Shown one piece after another: positions 21,516 to 33,873 of a stretch of DNA of 64,000 nt (the first letter of the stretch is position 1; each line of letters starts with the position of its first letter). The position numbers were made by a program, and so were the translations under genes. Location: contig JAUIMM010000188.1 of NCBI GenBank assembly GCA_031769625.1, positions 13,151,501-13,215,500 of the forward strand, given 5' to 3'. The notes below the pieces were generated by a model. The model saw nothing but the letters and a program-made list of their open reading frames with translations. It ran no database searches and was not told the DNA's origin. Source of the stretch: Taudactylus pleione. Its lineage: Eukaryota > Chordata > Amphibia > Anura > Myobatrachidae.

Positions 21516-22263
21516 AACTGGGACCACCCATTGCCAAATGTCTAGTTTTGCCTATGCTCAGCGGGTGGAGGTTCATGTGTGGCCACGTTGTGACATCATG
21601 ATGCAGCCGCCCACTGGCACGAGGAGCTGAGGACGCAGTCTAGTCAGATCTTCCAGCTCTCCCAGTGTGGGTGGCATGGTCATGAGGAGACCGGTGGCGG
21701 CCATGGAGGTGGGGAAGTCAGCAGCACATGGATCAGAAGCAGTCTCCCTGGGGGGGAGGTGAGTTGCTGGGGTGGGGTCATTACTATATTGGCATAATGT
21801 GCTGTAGGTGGCAATTTTGGCATAATGTAGAAGGGGCATTACTACTGCGTGGCATAATGTGAATAAGGGGCTCTATTGTGTGATGTAACATGAATATGGA
21901 GTTCCACTGTGCGTTGTAAAGTGACGAAGGTGCACCAATTTGTGGTGCAATTTGCATTTGGGGTACTATTGTGCGGTAGTGCTCCTTCCCAGCAAGACCA
22001 CATTGGGTGGATGGGGGCACCAATGCTCTTTATGTACACAGGGAACAAAAATGTATAATTACGTCTCTGCTTTGGTGTGCACAGATGTGTCATCCCCTGC
22101 ATTCAGAACCCCTGCCCTAAAAAATCCTACAGTGAACACTATCTAATGCTCTACAGCTGCTAAGCTAGGGCTTGGTCAATTGGGAAAATGCCTTCCTTTT
22201 TCTTTGTGTGTGACCTCCACCAATGAAATTCCATCTTTACCTAATGGAACCAACCAAATACCA
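21516..22263. other. Interior of the 6.4-kb element, no gene seen
   Basis: Contains further degenerate GGCATAATGT tandem units (about 21780-21960) and otherwise unassigned sequence. Small open frames are not supported. Confidence 0.4.
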
Positions 22264-23583
22264 AGGGCCAAATGTAATAGGTAGTCTGTTTTAGTAACAG
22301 TACAGACTCGCACTTTCTCGCACTTTTAGAAAGTGTGAGTTTGTACTGAAACTCGCAAATTCAATACCCTGCAAACTTTTCAGCTCGAGGCTACTGCATT
22401 TGCGAGTGCAGGCGAGTTTAGGACTATGTAAACTGACACCTTTTAATGCGAGTAGCATTAAAAGGTGCGAGTTTTAGAGAAGCCATCACAGATCAGTGAG
22501 ATCCGTGATGGCTTCTGTGTGTGTTTTAAAAAAAAAAACGTGCACCCCCTCCCCAAAAGCATAATCAGCCCTGGGCTTTATAAAGCCTGTTCTGGTTCTA
22601 AAAATACAGGGGCCAAAATGCATAGGGGGCCCCTGTATATTAAGAACCAAACCAGGGACTTTGTTGAGCTGGTCCTGGTTCTGGAAAATCCCCATAGACG
22701 TCTATTGTGGGAACCGCTACATCGTAGCCGCAAGATTAATTGAGGTTAATCTTGTGGTTACATCACTGATACAATGTCGCAACACTTTACACTATCAACC
22801 CGGCACCTCCGCCCTAGGGTGCCGGGGATAGCTCTCAGTCTAGGCCTGGGGTGCCCTGGAGAGGGGTACCCCTTTATTGGGGGGGGTACCCAACTCCCCA
22901 GGGATCCCCGGCCTGGACTGACTAGCGGTCAGGGGTAATGCTTTGGCCGGGGAAACCGCTGAAAGGTTTTCCCTGGCTGTGGCATTATCCCCCGCTAGAT
23001 AGAGTTTGGTGCTGGTTCTGGAATTTTCAGGGGACCCCTACTCGTTTTGTCCCCTGATTTTCCAGAACCAGGACCAGCTCAACAAAGCCCTGTGCTGGTT
23101 CTTAATATACAGGGGCCCCCTACGCATTTTGGCCCTGTATTTTTAGAACCAGAACAGGCTTTATAAAGCCCGGGGCTGGTTATGCTTTTGGGGAGGGGGT
23201 GCACATTTTTTTTTTTATTTAAAAACATTTAACATAAGTACACACAGAAACATGTACATATCTCATGGATATGTGCATGTTTCTGTGTTAATCTGACCTG
23301 CTCAGGATGTGCTCGCTAGCCTGAAGCAGGTCTATTATTTGGGGACTTTTGGTAAACTTTTTTTTGCGAGTCTGAAACAGACACTCTATTACATTGGGCG
23401 AGTTGATTATTTTCAATGTGAAAACATCTGGATGCGAGTTTGAGAATGGAGAGTTTTAGTAACTCTGAAAAATGCGAGTTTTAGTGAACAGACACCTTAT
23501 TACATTGGAGAGTTGTGAAAAATTGCGAGTTTAGCACCAAACTCGCAATTTACCAAAACAGACTACCTATTACATTTGGCCCC
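22264..23583. mobile_element. 1.3-kb foldback element (GGGCCAAATG ends)
   Basis: The ends GGGCCAAATGTAATAGGTAG and CTACCTATTACATTTGGCCC are perfect complements over 20 bp and continue as TCTGTTTT. CAA lies on both sides. The interior folds: about 22520-22700 pairs with about 23020-23230 (CCCCTCCCCAAAAGCATAA against TTATGCTTTTGGGGAGGGG; AGCTGGTCCTGGTTCTGG against its complement). It is nested in the 17445-23823 element. The 3-bp duplication and GGGCC ends resemble the multi-hairpin MITEs. Confidence 0.88.
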
Positions 23584-23831
23584 AAATGTCTAACTATGGC
23601 ACATGTTTTAATCCCGTGCGGATGAGCTCTGTTGTGTGTATTTTAGTACAGAAAATAATGTATACTTGTATGGTGTTATGATATTAATTATATTTATAAG
23701 TAGAGACTAAGAAGTGGGAGGAGTCAGGAATAGTAAGGGGAGGAGTCTATGCCAGGTGCCGACACGAGGTGGGCCTGTGTGCTGTAAATGCCAGGGCCTA
23801 TTTTTAGTCCCAGTCCAGCCCTGGAGGGGGG

Positions 23832-24798
23832 TATGGCATGGGGGGTAAGAGGTAATGAAGGGAGGATTCGGTGATGTGCTGCTTATCATCTGTACTTGGA
23901 TGCAGCCATTGGATCACTTGCGAGACCATCGGCCAGCTGAGTAACCCAGGTGGCCTTCTCAGAACTGTAGCCGAGGCCAGAAAATCTGCATCGGAAGATT
24001 CAGACCCTGGCCTCAGCATTCCAAGAAAACTAGAGCCACATGCCTGTGTTTTCGGCACTGCTGGCTGGCCCCGCCTACTCCATGCCCCCAAACGGCCCCA
24101 GCCTGGTTGCCTGAGGGGGCACTGCGAATGATCTCGCAGGACCCATTCTGCACGTGCTGAACAGGTCCTGCGCATGCGCCATCCCCTCAACTTTAGGCTT
24201 CTACACAAACCATTGTTAAGCACCTACCATTGAACCATTTAATTATTTTTTTCTGATTTTGTTTATTAATATACATAGTAAAATCGAAATATAAATTACA
24301 GAGTATGTTCTTCATTTGGTCAGCACAAGTTCTTGGATGTGTTATTATGTGTCTGCACACTTCATTGTTTACATATGTAGTTTTGCATGTACATATGTTC
24401 AACTTATAAAATAGGATATAGATATATCCAGCACCAAGAAATATATTTCTTCTGCAAGCCTAGATTCGTGGATGCATTGATGTTAATAATGATGACCGCC
24501 ATCTCTTTTCATTGTTATTGTTAAAAAATACATATTTGTATTTATTCCTCTTTTGCACTACACAGCTTAGGTTTATTTCCACTAATATAGGTGAAAACAA
24601 GAGTGGGATAGAAACTAGAGATGTGTGAGGACTCCCGTGTTTTGGTTTTTGCAAAACTATCCTCAATTATTTTGAATTTGGAATTCTGTAAAATTGATAA
24701 AAACAGCTATAATCATGTAATGTGGACTTGTTTTTGTTCCTACAGTATTATTAATATCAATAACATTTATTTCTAGTCCGTTCTAGCCAATTTTTACC
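23832..24798. other. No gene recognised
   Basis: About 23870-24200 is GC-richer, with open frames on both strands that share no known motif. The rest is AT-rich. TGTGAGGACTCCCGTGTTTTGG at about 24625 resembles hAT MITE interiors but has no boundaries. Confidence 0.35.
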
Positions 24799-25340
24799 GG
24801 AATCGGTATGTAATCCCAGCGACTGAATAGCCAATGGATCAAATACTGACAGTGGAAGACCGACGGATCAAAATCCCGACTGGGGCTGGTAAGCACCCTA
24901 ACCCTCCCCTTTCCCTACCCTAACCCTCCCCCTCCCTTAATGGTGCCTAACCCTAACCTCCCCCACTAGTGCCTAGCCCTAACCTCCCACCGTTGGTGCC
25001 TAACCCTAACCTTCCCTTCTTGCACCCTAAATCTAACCCTCCCGGGTGCCTAACCCCTCCCTAATGGTGCCTAACCTAACCCTTCCTTTCCCTAGCCTAA
25101 CCCTAACCCTAGTGCCAAAACTAAGTCCTCCCAAGGGTTCCTAATCCTAACCCTCCCCCCCATGGATACAACCTAAGACACCCAGCTTGTCCTCGTTCAG
25201 TATGCCAGACATCTGGATTTCAACGTGGGGCTAATGATAGGCTTCAGGATTTTGACACCTATCTTTAGTCCCATGTCGGGCTTTCAGTGTTGGGATTCCA
25301 GTGGCTGGGATCCCAGCTGCCGGTAACCTGACTACATCCC
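24799..25340. mobile_element. Mobile repeat with telomere-like core, copy A (CCCTAA on +)
   Basis: TTTTTACC lies exactly on both sides (24791-24798, 25341-25348). The outer parts resemble TGTAATCCCAGCGACTG and CTGGGATCCCAGCTGCCGG...GACTACATCCC. The core (about 24890-25160) is degenerate CCCTAACCCTCCC with repeated GTGCCTAACCCTAACC. Two other copies occur at 48420 and 51419. It has no coding capacity. Confidence 0.88.
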
Positions 25341-25348
25341 TTTTTACC

Positions 25349-27180
25349 ACCTCACATCTCACAATATTGTTTTCACCAATATTGGCCAATAGCTGCAGTG
25401 ATCTTGCTGGCTAAACGAAGCGACAGGGCAGCAGCACAAACACATGACAGTTTAAAAGATTATAGCACATTTATGAAACATAGTGGCACTGCAGTGGCAG
25501 ACAGGATGGCAGTTTAATAAACTATACGATCCTATAGAATGTTTTCATTAATCAAGAACTAGATCAGATCAGAGGCATGAAGCCAGCACAAGTAAATTGA
25601 ATTGCAGTATATAGTGGAAGCCAGATAAAGCATTGCTTGATTGATTACTAACACTACTAAAAATAACTATAAAGAAAAACAAACTGATCATATGAAAACA
25701 ACTATTACAAAGCTAGCTTCCAAAATCCTAATGAGATTTTAAAGAGGAATCTGTATCCAAACAGCAAATCACAGGCCTCAGGACAATACAAGAGATGCAA
25801 GGCAGAGTAACAGCCTAGACAAAGTCAATAATTATTAATTATATGATTTGATGATACTACTCTTTCTGTGGAGAAGCTGCAGTAAATTGGATCTATAACA
25901 CCTGGATGAGAAGCTGGTGATGTTTGGTTTTTAAATATACAAAAGAACATGAATGCCCCAGTAAAGTACAGTTCTGTAATATATGCTGCCTGTCAAACAC
26001 ATACAATATTGGCAAAGCCCATAATCACAAGTTTCCTTCTTTTTTCAACCAGAAATTTTCAGTTTTTGTTAAATAAATAAATTGCAAACAAATAATACAT
26101 TTTGAGTTTGAATATTTAATAGCCTACTGGTTTGAAGAAAAAAATAATAAGGCAAATCTGTTGGCTTTTAAGTGGTCTGAATACTTGTTTAAGCCACTCT
26201 GTGAGTGCAGTGCCACTCTAGGAAAAAAACCATACAGGAACCGGAGCTATTGGTTTCAGTGTATTGGACTACGAAAGTGGGTAGCACCCTGATGAAAGTG
26301 TAGTCCAATACACTGAGAGGTTTCTGTGAGGATTTTTTCTTGAGTCTTGCTGGCTCTCTGGACTTGAATACTGGCATGCACGTGCTGCCCATTTGGGGGG
26401 GGGACTAGACATTATTTGTCTAATAGGGGAGTATATGGAGAGAGAGAGAGAGAGAGAAAGAGATTTATCCACCCAAAAACTAGCATTGTCTGAATTAACA
26501 GTTCAATGAAGGTTCTTTTTTTATCTTTATACATATGCTGGTGTACTCAGTATATGCATTCTTCCAAGACTCAATTATTTCAATTTTTTTAAAACTTTCT
26601 CTGAATGGCTGTGTTAAGGATTAGGGAGACAGCTATAGTGTCTGCAATTAATTTGGTTTGGACGTCTTTACAAGAGCAGCTGCAGTTTTCTTTTCTTTTT
26701 TAGTTCTTATCATAAAATAAAATGTGTTCTTATAGTTTCATAAAAATGGATGCAAAATAGAGGTAAATCACACTTAGTTATTTTTGTTTTAAGAGTAAAA
26801 GATAACGGTGAATTTAGGTTAGTGAAAGTAGACTATGAGTAACAGGATAATATAGGCCACTTGAAGCCATTGCTTCTAGTCTACAAACATTAAACATAAG
26901 TGAAGTAAATGTCATTATAGCTCGAAACCATTATATGAAAAGAGATGCTAAACTTTTTATGGTGGGAATACTTTGTTTTGCACATGTAAATATGATGTAG
27001 TAATTGTAGGTCTCCAATAGAAATGTTTCCCTTTATTTGATGTGTGCATAAGTTGCACAGTACAACAAAAATTATATCACAGGACTCCATAACACCTTAC
27101 TTACATACCACAAAAGTTGGAGTCACTGGTATAGTTTCCATATAATCCACCCACTCTGGACTTGTCTTGAATATCACTAT
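25349..27180. other. No gene recognised; one GA tract
   Basis: AT-rich DNA. A (GA)n tract lies at 26439-26463 and T-rich runs are scattered. TTGGCCAATAGCTGCAGTGA and similar phrases do not recur enough to define a repeat. Confidence 0.4.
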
Positions 27181-27265
27181 CCATCAGTACAGTAGGTTTT
27201 CACTGTTGAAAGAGGAGTGCACTATTGTGTAGACTCCAGTATTCCTTTCCCTCCAGGGCGGCTTC

Positions 27266-27646
27266 ATGCCCTGGTCCGAGATGGTCACCGAGATCACTAC
27301 TAAGCATGTGCACGGGCATCTTGTCTTTACTGAGTACTTTGTAGAAAGACATGGTGCTGGAGAGCTGTATAGAACCAAGCTCTGCTCAAGGTCTACTCCA
27401 TTATGTGCATGTAACAGTGAGTACGGCTGTACCTTCTATACTTCAATAAATCAACACCTGCAAACACATCATAACGAAGAGATTGCTACAGCAATGTTGC
27501 AGTACTTGAGGTCTGAGTTTGACTTCCTGGTTGTGGCAAAGTTAACAACAAACACAGTCAGAGCAAATTTATTACAGTTTCAAGAATGTGTGGACTTGGG
27601 TGAGGCACCATACAGTTTGCAACCGGGGAACAAAATGATGACCTAA
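27266..27646 (+). other. Unrecognised 126-codon open frame
   Basis: This is one of the longer ORFs here without obvious low complexity. It reads through KHVHGHLVFTEYFVERHGAG and later LRSEFDFLVVAKLTTNT. I do not recognise a domain. No splice sites, poly(A) signal or homologous copy elsewhere in the window supports it. It could be an eroded transposon exon or chance. Confidence 0.2.
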
Positions 27647-27649
27647 TTA

Positions 27650-30600
27650 ATTCCATGTTGGAGGCAGCAACACAGCTTAATTAAACAAATTTATTAGCTA
27701 TCCAGCCATCCTATCAGATGTCTGTGAGCACGTGATCATGTAACTTCCTGCTAACATCATTGTGCTTCAGCACCATCTGGGCAGCCTGAAGAGCTTCATG
27801 AAATTTTCTTTAGAGTTATCCTTGCATTCCCCAGAAGCCAAATATTCTTTTACACTCCACAAACATCATTAGATGCCAGGAACACACATCAGTTGTATAA
27901 CATTTGTTACCAGCACAGTATGAATAGAGATTTGTTGAGCATACATACTGTATGCACTATGGTCTGTGTTTAGCAGCATTATAGGGGGGGTGCTACAAGT
28001 GTATTAGCCTAGGGCATCTGGAACCCTTTATCAGGCCCTGGTTACATGTATCACCGGAATTCTCTATTCCAGCTGCTTTTTAGGCCAGGGAGATACCTAC
28101 ATGGCCAAAGGACTTTCAGCAGCTTACTGTAGGTAAGTACTGATACAATTTTTTCATAGTGCTGGTAACTTTTGTCAAAGAATCACTGCACAATTGTAAT
28201 GTGATACAATGATAAAACAGTGAAATGTTTCTATCTCATGTACTGTAACTACAACTCATTTATACTAATAATTAATATATCCCCTACCAGAAAGTGTAAG
28301 AATAATAGAAATTATTTTGCAATTGCTGTTATATGAGCACGGAAACATCTCAGTAACTTCCAATATCTTATAATTTACAGATAAGGGACATAACCCCATA
28401 ACATACCAATTGGATAGGAATGATCAAACTTCCTCTGTTACATGACTTAATTTGACATGACTGTTTGTCAGTATCCTTGGAGAACATTAATAACTTTACG
28501 TGGAAACTTCAACATCCGTATTCTACTTTTTTGCTCCATGCTTTATATAGCAATGCAGAATGAATCTATAATCTTCATATGCAGGACAACAGGTTGTCAA
28601 AAGCAGCAGAGAGTCATGCACAGGAGAGTCTGCATGGATGTGACCTTTAGAGTTTGCTAGAAGGCTGGGTTCGTAGATGAGTCTGTGGCGAGTTAGCATG
28701 AGAATGGTATTATGATTGTCTGTGAAGTCATGGGATGTGAAAGAGGAAGGTGCAGGTGTGCAGAGGAGCAAGTTGAAGGTGCTAAGAAGACTGAGTGGAT
28801 ATTAGAGACGTTAAGTAGGTTGGTTTGACAAGTGAAAAGACAATGTTGTAAGATGAAAGAAGATAAGAGTATTTAAGTATGTAACTGGTATGTGCCATGT
28901 CATGTGTGCTGGTTGCTCATATGAAAAAATCAGTGGGGTTAGAAAAGTTATCAGAGATACCCTACAACTGGCCAAGCTGCTTAGTGTCCTGAGATGATAG
29001 GTCCTGAGGGAGAAAGCTGAAGCCTATGGTTTGGCCTTTGTGGGGAATTGGTGGGGGAATAGACCCAAATCTCCCATATACTGTATGTGGTCATTGCACT
29101 TTTCTCAAACTCAAACAGCAGGTATTTTCTTCCATTAGTTAGCATGGTTAGCACAGTGCCAGGTGCTAGGTAGCAAGTTAATTAGGCAGTTCCATTCTCT
29201 GTGTACAGTAGTGGTAGTGTCTCTGCCTACTTTTTTTTTTCAAGACCCTGTTAAAACCTTATCCAGATTAGGCAGCACTTTGGGTTTGAACTCTTTGACT
29301 AATTCCACATATTTTTTTAATTATTTTCTGTTAATTGGAAAGTGATCTAGTTTACCTTATACCACTCCTGTTTATATTTTGCTCTCAAATCAAGCACTGG
29401 GTTGTGCATGTAGAGCCAGGGGTAGCATAAACATATAATGGTTGGGGGTCTTTTAGGTGTAGAAGGTACTGAGAAATTACTGCAATCATCACATATCAGT
29501 ACCAGGGAAATCTTCTTGGTTACTGATGCTGGTAATATCATTCAACCATCCACAGCTTCTACTGCCATTGGCCTGATTTTCAGAAACAAAGGTAGTTCTA
29601 CTGTATATTGTGGATGAAATACAGGTGTGTCCACATACACCTTTCCTAAAATCTAGCCATATGTCCAAATGTGCCATGCCTTTACATCTGTGAATTAGCC
29701 ACGCCTTGTGATTTTTCTTAAAATTTGCTACTTTAATCTGATACTTATTACAAATACTTTTGCAGGAAAAAAATATGGAATCTATCTAATTGATACTCAT
29801 CGGGGTGCATCTTAGCCATGCTGGTATCTCGTGCCAAGTGAACCAAAAGAGGAAAGGTATACGAGGACACATCTGTACAAACCTATGACATATTCAAATG
29901 TACAAAAATCTCAGTGGGTCTCTTTGTCTATGGACCAAGTACCACAGGACAGGGTGATATACAGCTTAAATTAGGAAAGAAGAAAAAAGTGAAGGAAGGC
30001 TTGCATCTGAAAGTCTAGATCTTTCCAATTATGGGCTCTCTTGCTTCCAGTAGCCTCGACAGCCACAATAAAGGCACTGACCCTTCTCTCTTTGGCAAGT
30101 TATTTGATCCATGAGCAAATAATACCTCTTTAGTAGCATAGGTCCTCAAAGCACTCAGCTTTGATGGCATGTATCATTGGTGGCTGTTACATTATTGAGA
30201 GATGGTGAGGAATATCTCTTTCCAATAACACTGACTCTTCTAACACTTCCTAGCCCTCAAAGGCTTTGAGAAGTTCCCAGCCATTGAGCTCGTCTTTAAA
30301 GGAGTTTACCTTAGCAATTCATGGTTCTATCCAGTCTCTTCTTTCCAGAATTTAATGAAACACTCTGTGATGAACAGACCACATTGATCTGGGCCAGTTG
30401 GGATGTGAATGCCTAAAATTGCTGTACATTTGTGTTGAAGTACAGGAATTCATGACCCAGGTTTACCTGCAGATTAAATTAAAACACAACATTGGGCCCT
30501 ACAAAGTAGATTAAAGGGGGACATGTCAACTTTCTACTGAAAGGTCTGATCCACATCACTCTAATGATGATCTGTTAATGGGTATCTGCAAAGAGTTTGA

Positions 30601-31940
30601 CTCTCTGTGTCAGATTGCAATTGCTTCCACATATGGTCCTTGTTGAGCATGAAGCTAATGTGAGGCACTGGGAAAGGAGGTGCCAGACAGAATATATCCC
30701 AGAAAAGGAAAAGAGGCTTTATTCAAACAAACATTTTTCTAAGTTACAAAACAGTTGGCTCTCACAAAGGTTGGTTAGAACTGTCTTGATATGATTCCTA
30801 GGAGCTTCCCTTCCCATTTACAAGAGGGCTCAATCAGGGAAATTTCACATCATTCCCACAAGGAGGGTAAGGAGGAAATGCAGCCATAGGCGAACAGGCT
30901 CAGTAACCCTCTCTGCTCTACTATACATACTGTGTGAAGGCCCACCTGATGAAGATAAGCTGTATGTGTTACCTTGCTCCTGCAGTGGCCAAAACTTTGA
31001 CTTCCATGCATAGGTTGCTTTCTCCATCCTTGTGTAGGAAGAAAGTGATCCCAGTAGGCTTTGACAATATATTTATCAGGCCATGTAGTAGGGTATGTGC
31101 AGACCAATAAAGAATAAATGTGTCAGAAGAAGAAAAACTCTTTAATTAAATCCTACCTGATAACGTATTATAAATCTTGGTACAGCTGGTTACAAAAGCT
31201 GTCCTTAACTTTCTTCTATTCATTATAAATGCACTTACTAAACGTGCTCAGTGATTTATTTAACAGCATAAATTGAGGATCATTTATAAACTGGATTCAA
31301 TGTGAATACAAGGTGCATTTAATTATAATGAAACGTGCCAGATTGACTGTCATGTGCATAAATAAGGGGCACACCCATGTTCTGCTTTAAAGAATTGCCC
31401 ATGTAGAAACTGATTGACATTTCACTGAACTGCTGTTCCAGATGGAAATGGGGAAACTAAAAATATCACTTCAGGACCACCACTTCATTCATTCCAACCC
31501 TTACTATCTTCTAGAAAACAATCTTCTTGATCATCGTTTATATCTGAATGTCATTATAGTACATTTTCATGTTTGCATTACATTGGTGGAATTGCACATT
31601 TTCCATATAAAAGGCCTTATTAAGAGTTTGATTTAATTCAGTTGATGTAACTTTATGTATTGCTGTACTGCAAATGTGCATCAAAACTGTGTCCGTATCT
31701 TGAATTGGGTATATCTTACATAAGGAGAGACAGTATACATTAAGCTGAGTAGAGTAAGGTTGTGTTTATGTAAGTGTAGCATGCTAGCTAGAGACACACC
31801 TTAACGAGACTTGGACGCATACCCGTATACGCTTCTTAGAAGGAATACTTATTGTAGGCACTGGAGGCCTTGTGCAAAGTTACATGATTTTGATAATGGC
31901 ACTAATATACCTTCCAGACCAATGACCCAGGAATTACACA
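27650..31940. other. 4.3 kb with no gene or repeat family recognised
   Basis: Mostly AT-rich, apparently single-copy sequence. Open frames are under 90 codons, overlap in opposite strands and show no motif. GCCTAGGGCATCTGGAACC with TCAGGCCCTGG near 28005-28040 looks like one end of a CAGGG-type MITE without a partner. About 29990-30480 has more balanced composition but nothing identifiable. Confidence 0.4.
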
Positions 31941-31959
31941 GGTCTTTCAACCTAAGAAT

Positions 31960-32480
31960 TTCCCAGGTCTCAGTTCCCACCCCTGGTACAGAGGACTGCA
32001 GTCATTGGGGGCTCACTGAACATTTACAAGCAGGGAAGTGGCGGCCGAGGCATGGGCGGCAAGTCCAACTACCGCGGTCAGAGGGGCAGCCCAGCTGGCC
32101 ATTAGTATAAACCACAGCAGCAGTCTCCGGGGTCAGCAGCCCGCACCGCAGAAGCCCCAGCAGCACAGCAGCCTGCCCCAGAGACGAGGCCCGCCGGTCA
32201 GGAGCCGCCTAACCCCACTCAGCCCCCACAGCCCCTGGTCTCTAAAGTCCCCATCCCTCAGACATCACCGGCCGCCTCCCACCGCAGAGGGTAAGAGGGG
32301 AGAAGAGGAGGCGTGTCAGACCGCCTCCTCCTTTGTTATGGCCGGCCGCAGTGTAACGAGTCAGTGTGACTCATTAGTCAATGCTTCCGTGTGGCCCCCT
32401 TCATTACAGCGAGCACCTAGCGAACTGCTGCAACTGAGAGCCCCATGGGACCGTCGGGCCTAGGCGGGCACCTAGGTTTA
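31960..32480. other. GC- and CpG-rich block, probably transposon-derived
   Basis: A sharp rise in GC (GTGGCGGCCGAGGCATGGGC, GCCGGCCGCAG) with proline/glutamine-rich frames. It looks like a CpG island, but CACCTAGGTTT and GGGCCTAGGCGGGC link it to the transposon end at 32811-32842, so it is more likely the inside of a repeat. No gene is called. Confidence 0.4.
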
Positions 32481-32810
32481 ACAAACAGAAAAATAAACAA
32501 ATGACTGCACTGTAACGTCACCTGAAATATATATTATTATTGTTGTCAAAAATGTAAATGCAGATGTGGTATAAAAGTTGTTGCTATCAAAGTAACAGTG
32601 GTCACCTGACAAATTTTTCATTGGTAATTTTATCATTTTACACGTTGCATAGATTATATGTTTATATATTGATTTATTAAATATTCATGTTTTACACATC
32701 TGCCTTGTGTTAGGTGTACAATTCTCATTTCCCGATACTGTCGATTCATTCTCCTCAATCTTTTAAATAGTTGCTCTATAATCACTTTTTTCTTTGTCAA
32801 TTTGTCGGGC

Positions 32811-32842
32811 GCCTAGGTTGCCTAGCGGTAAATCCGGCGCTG
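32811..32842. mobile_element. Transposon terminal end (CAGCGCCGGATTTACC, read inward)
   Basis: GCGCCTAGGTTGCCTAGCGG followed by TAAATCCGGCGCTG looks like the right terminal repeat of a DNA transposon. The matching left end was not found, so the element is incomplete or its left edge is unrecognised. Confidence 0.45.
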
Positions 32843-32999
32843 GCTGTTCTCATTAGAAAGTGCAAAATTCTGCACCCTGAAGGCATTACACTGATCATGG
32901 GCTGATGTATCAAAGCAAATTTTGTGAAATTCAGTGCTTTCCGCATATTTTTTGCAGAAAATAAGTATCGCTCAGATTCATTGCGAGTTTATTGCATAT

Positions 33000-33160
33000 T
33001 ATTATTATTATTAACAGTTTCTTACATAGCGCAGCATATGCCGTTGCGCTTTACAAATGGAAATAACGTTAATAGACCCAAACTGGGTAGTAACAGACAG
33101 ACATAAAGGTAAGAGGGCCCTGCTTGCAAGCTTACAATCTATAGGGTTAATAATACAAAT
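33000..33160 (-). repeat. SINE/LINE tail fragment, antisense
   Basis: ACATAGCGCAGCATATGCCG and GCGCTTTACAAATGG, then GGGCCCTGCTTGCAAGCTTA and CAATCTATAGG, match the antisense tail of the L2-like SINE/LINE group also seen at 34.7 kb and 36.4-36.75 kb. Confidence 0.6.
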
Positions 33161-33484
33161 ATGTGATATTGCAAAACACTGCCTGAACCATTGAAAACTT
33201 TTGGAGTGCGTTAAATGCATACTTGTCTACTTTTGAAGAAGCATTTCATGGAGATTGTGAAAGCAGCACCTATTTTCACGGCGGTAAAGTGGGCGTTTAC
33301 TGCTACATCTCAGAGGCGTGTCATAAACCTGACATATCCAAATGTAAATGAGCCCCAAAGCAGTTAGTAAGATCTACTTGTTGATGAAAACATACTGATA
33401 CTTTTCAGACAATGCATGTAGCCATAGGGATCATTGTGCCTTATACCCAATGCAGGGACATCATACTAATGATCCCATTTGAAT

Positions 33485-33610
33485 TAGGGATGTGCAGGCT
33501 CGGATAGGTTCGAGTTTGCACGTGGAGTTCGGATTTTTCCCTCCAAAAAAACGGAACTCAGAACGAGGCAAAACGTCATCTTACATGGACGAACATCATC
33601 ATTCCTGGTC
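33485..33610. mobile_element. hAT-type MITE, truncated copy (TAGGGATG end)
   Basis: TAGGGATGTGCAGGCTCGG at the left end and AGGCAAAACGTCATC inside match the 13466-13694 MITE. The right terminal repeat is missing. Confidence 0.75.
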
Positions 33611-33673
33611 TTTTGCAGCTTCATAGATGACATTTATTGTCTCACACTTTGTAATTGCTGGTGTGCTTTAAAG

Positions 33674-33865
33674 TAGAGATAAGCTATTCACTTTTACTCG
33701 GTTATTTTTGCTACATTAGTGCAAGTCCGGATTAGTTCGGATTTATGTTATTGGCTATCCAAAAACACGTGAGAGCCGAATAGCCATTAAGATAACTCCG
33801 AACTAATCCGAACTTGCGCTAATGTGGCAAAAAGAAGCGAGTAAAACCGAACCCGCTCATCTCTA
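33674..33865. mobile_element. 192-bp hAT-type MITE with palindromic 8-bp duplication
   Basis: It begins TAGAGATAAGC and ends GCTCATCTCTA, with complementary arms such as TTTTACTCGGTT/AACCGAGTAAAA-type pairing and TCCGGATTAGTTCGG/CCGAACTAATCCG. CTTTAAAG lies on both sides (33666-33673, 33866-33873). It is related in end sequence to the TAGGGATG MITEs. Confidence 0.92.
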
Positions 33866-33873
33866 CTTTAAAG

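Larger units (their letters stand above)
17445..23823. mobile_element. 6.4-kb non-autonomous hAT-like element with nested insertions
   Basis: The left end CAGGGCCGGACTGG and right end CCAGTCCAGCCCTG (read inward CAGGGCTGGACTGG) match at 13 of 14 positions. GAGGGGGG flanks both sides exactly (17437-17444 and 23824-23831). This supports one insertion event rather than two separate fragments, though the duplicate is G-rich and could partly be chance. The interior has no transposase homology. It contains a 1.2-kb minisatellite, a CT tract, and MITEs at about 19855, 20567, 20851 and 22264 that raised its size. Confidence 0.65.

Noticed and set aside
23804..24223. 139-codon minus-strand frame
   Set aside because: It crosses the right end of the 6.4-kb element and its target duplication, so it cannot be one original gene; no domain was found.
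24890..25160. CCCTAA-rich tract as a chromosome end or old telomere fusion
   Set aside because: It lies between related ends with a perfect 8-bp target duplication, and two similar copies occur nearby, so it moved as part of a mobile repeat.
32038..32463. Proline- and glutamine-rich frame in a CpG-rich block as a first exon
   Set aside because: There is no domain or supported splice structure, and repeat-type end sequence lies close by at 32811-32842.
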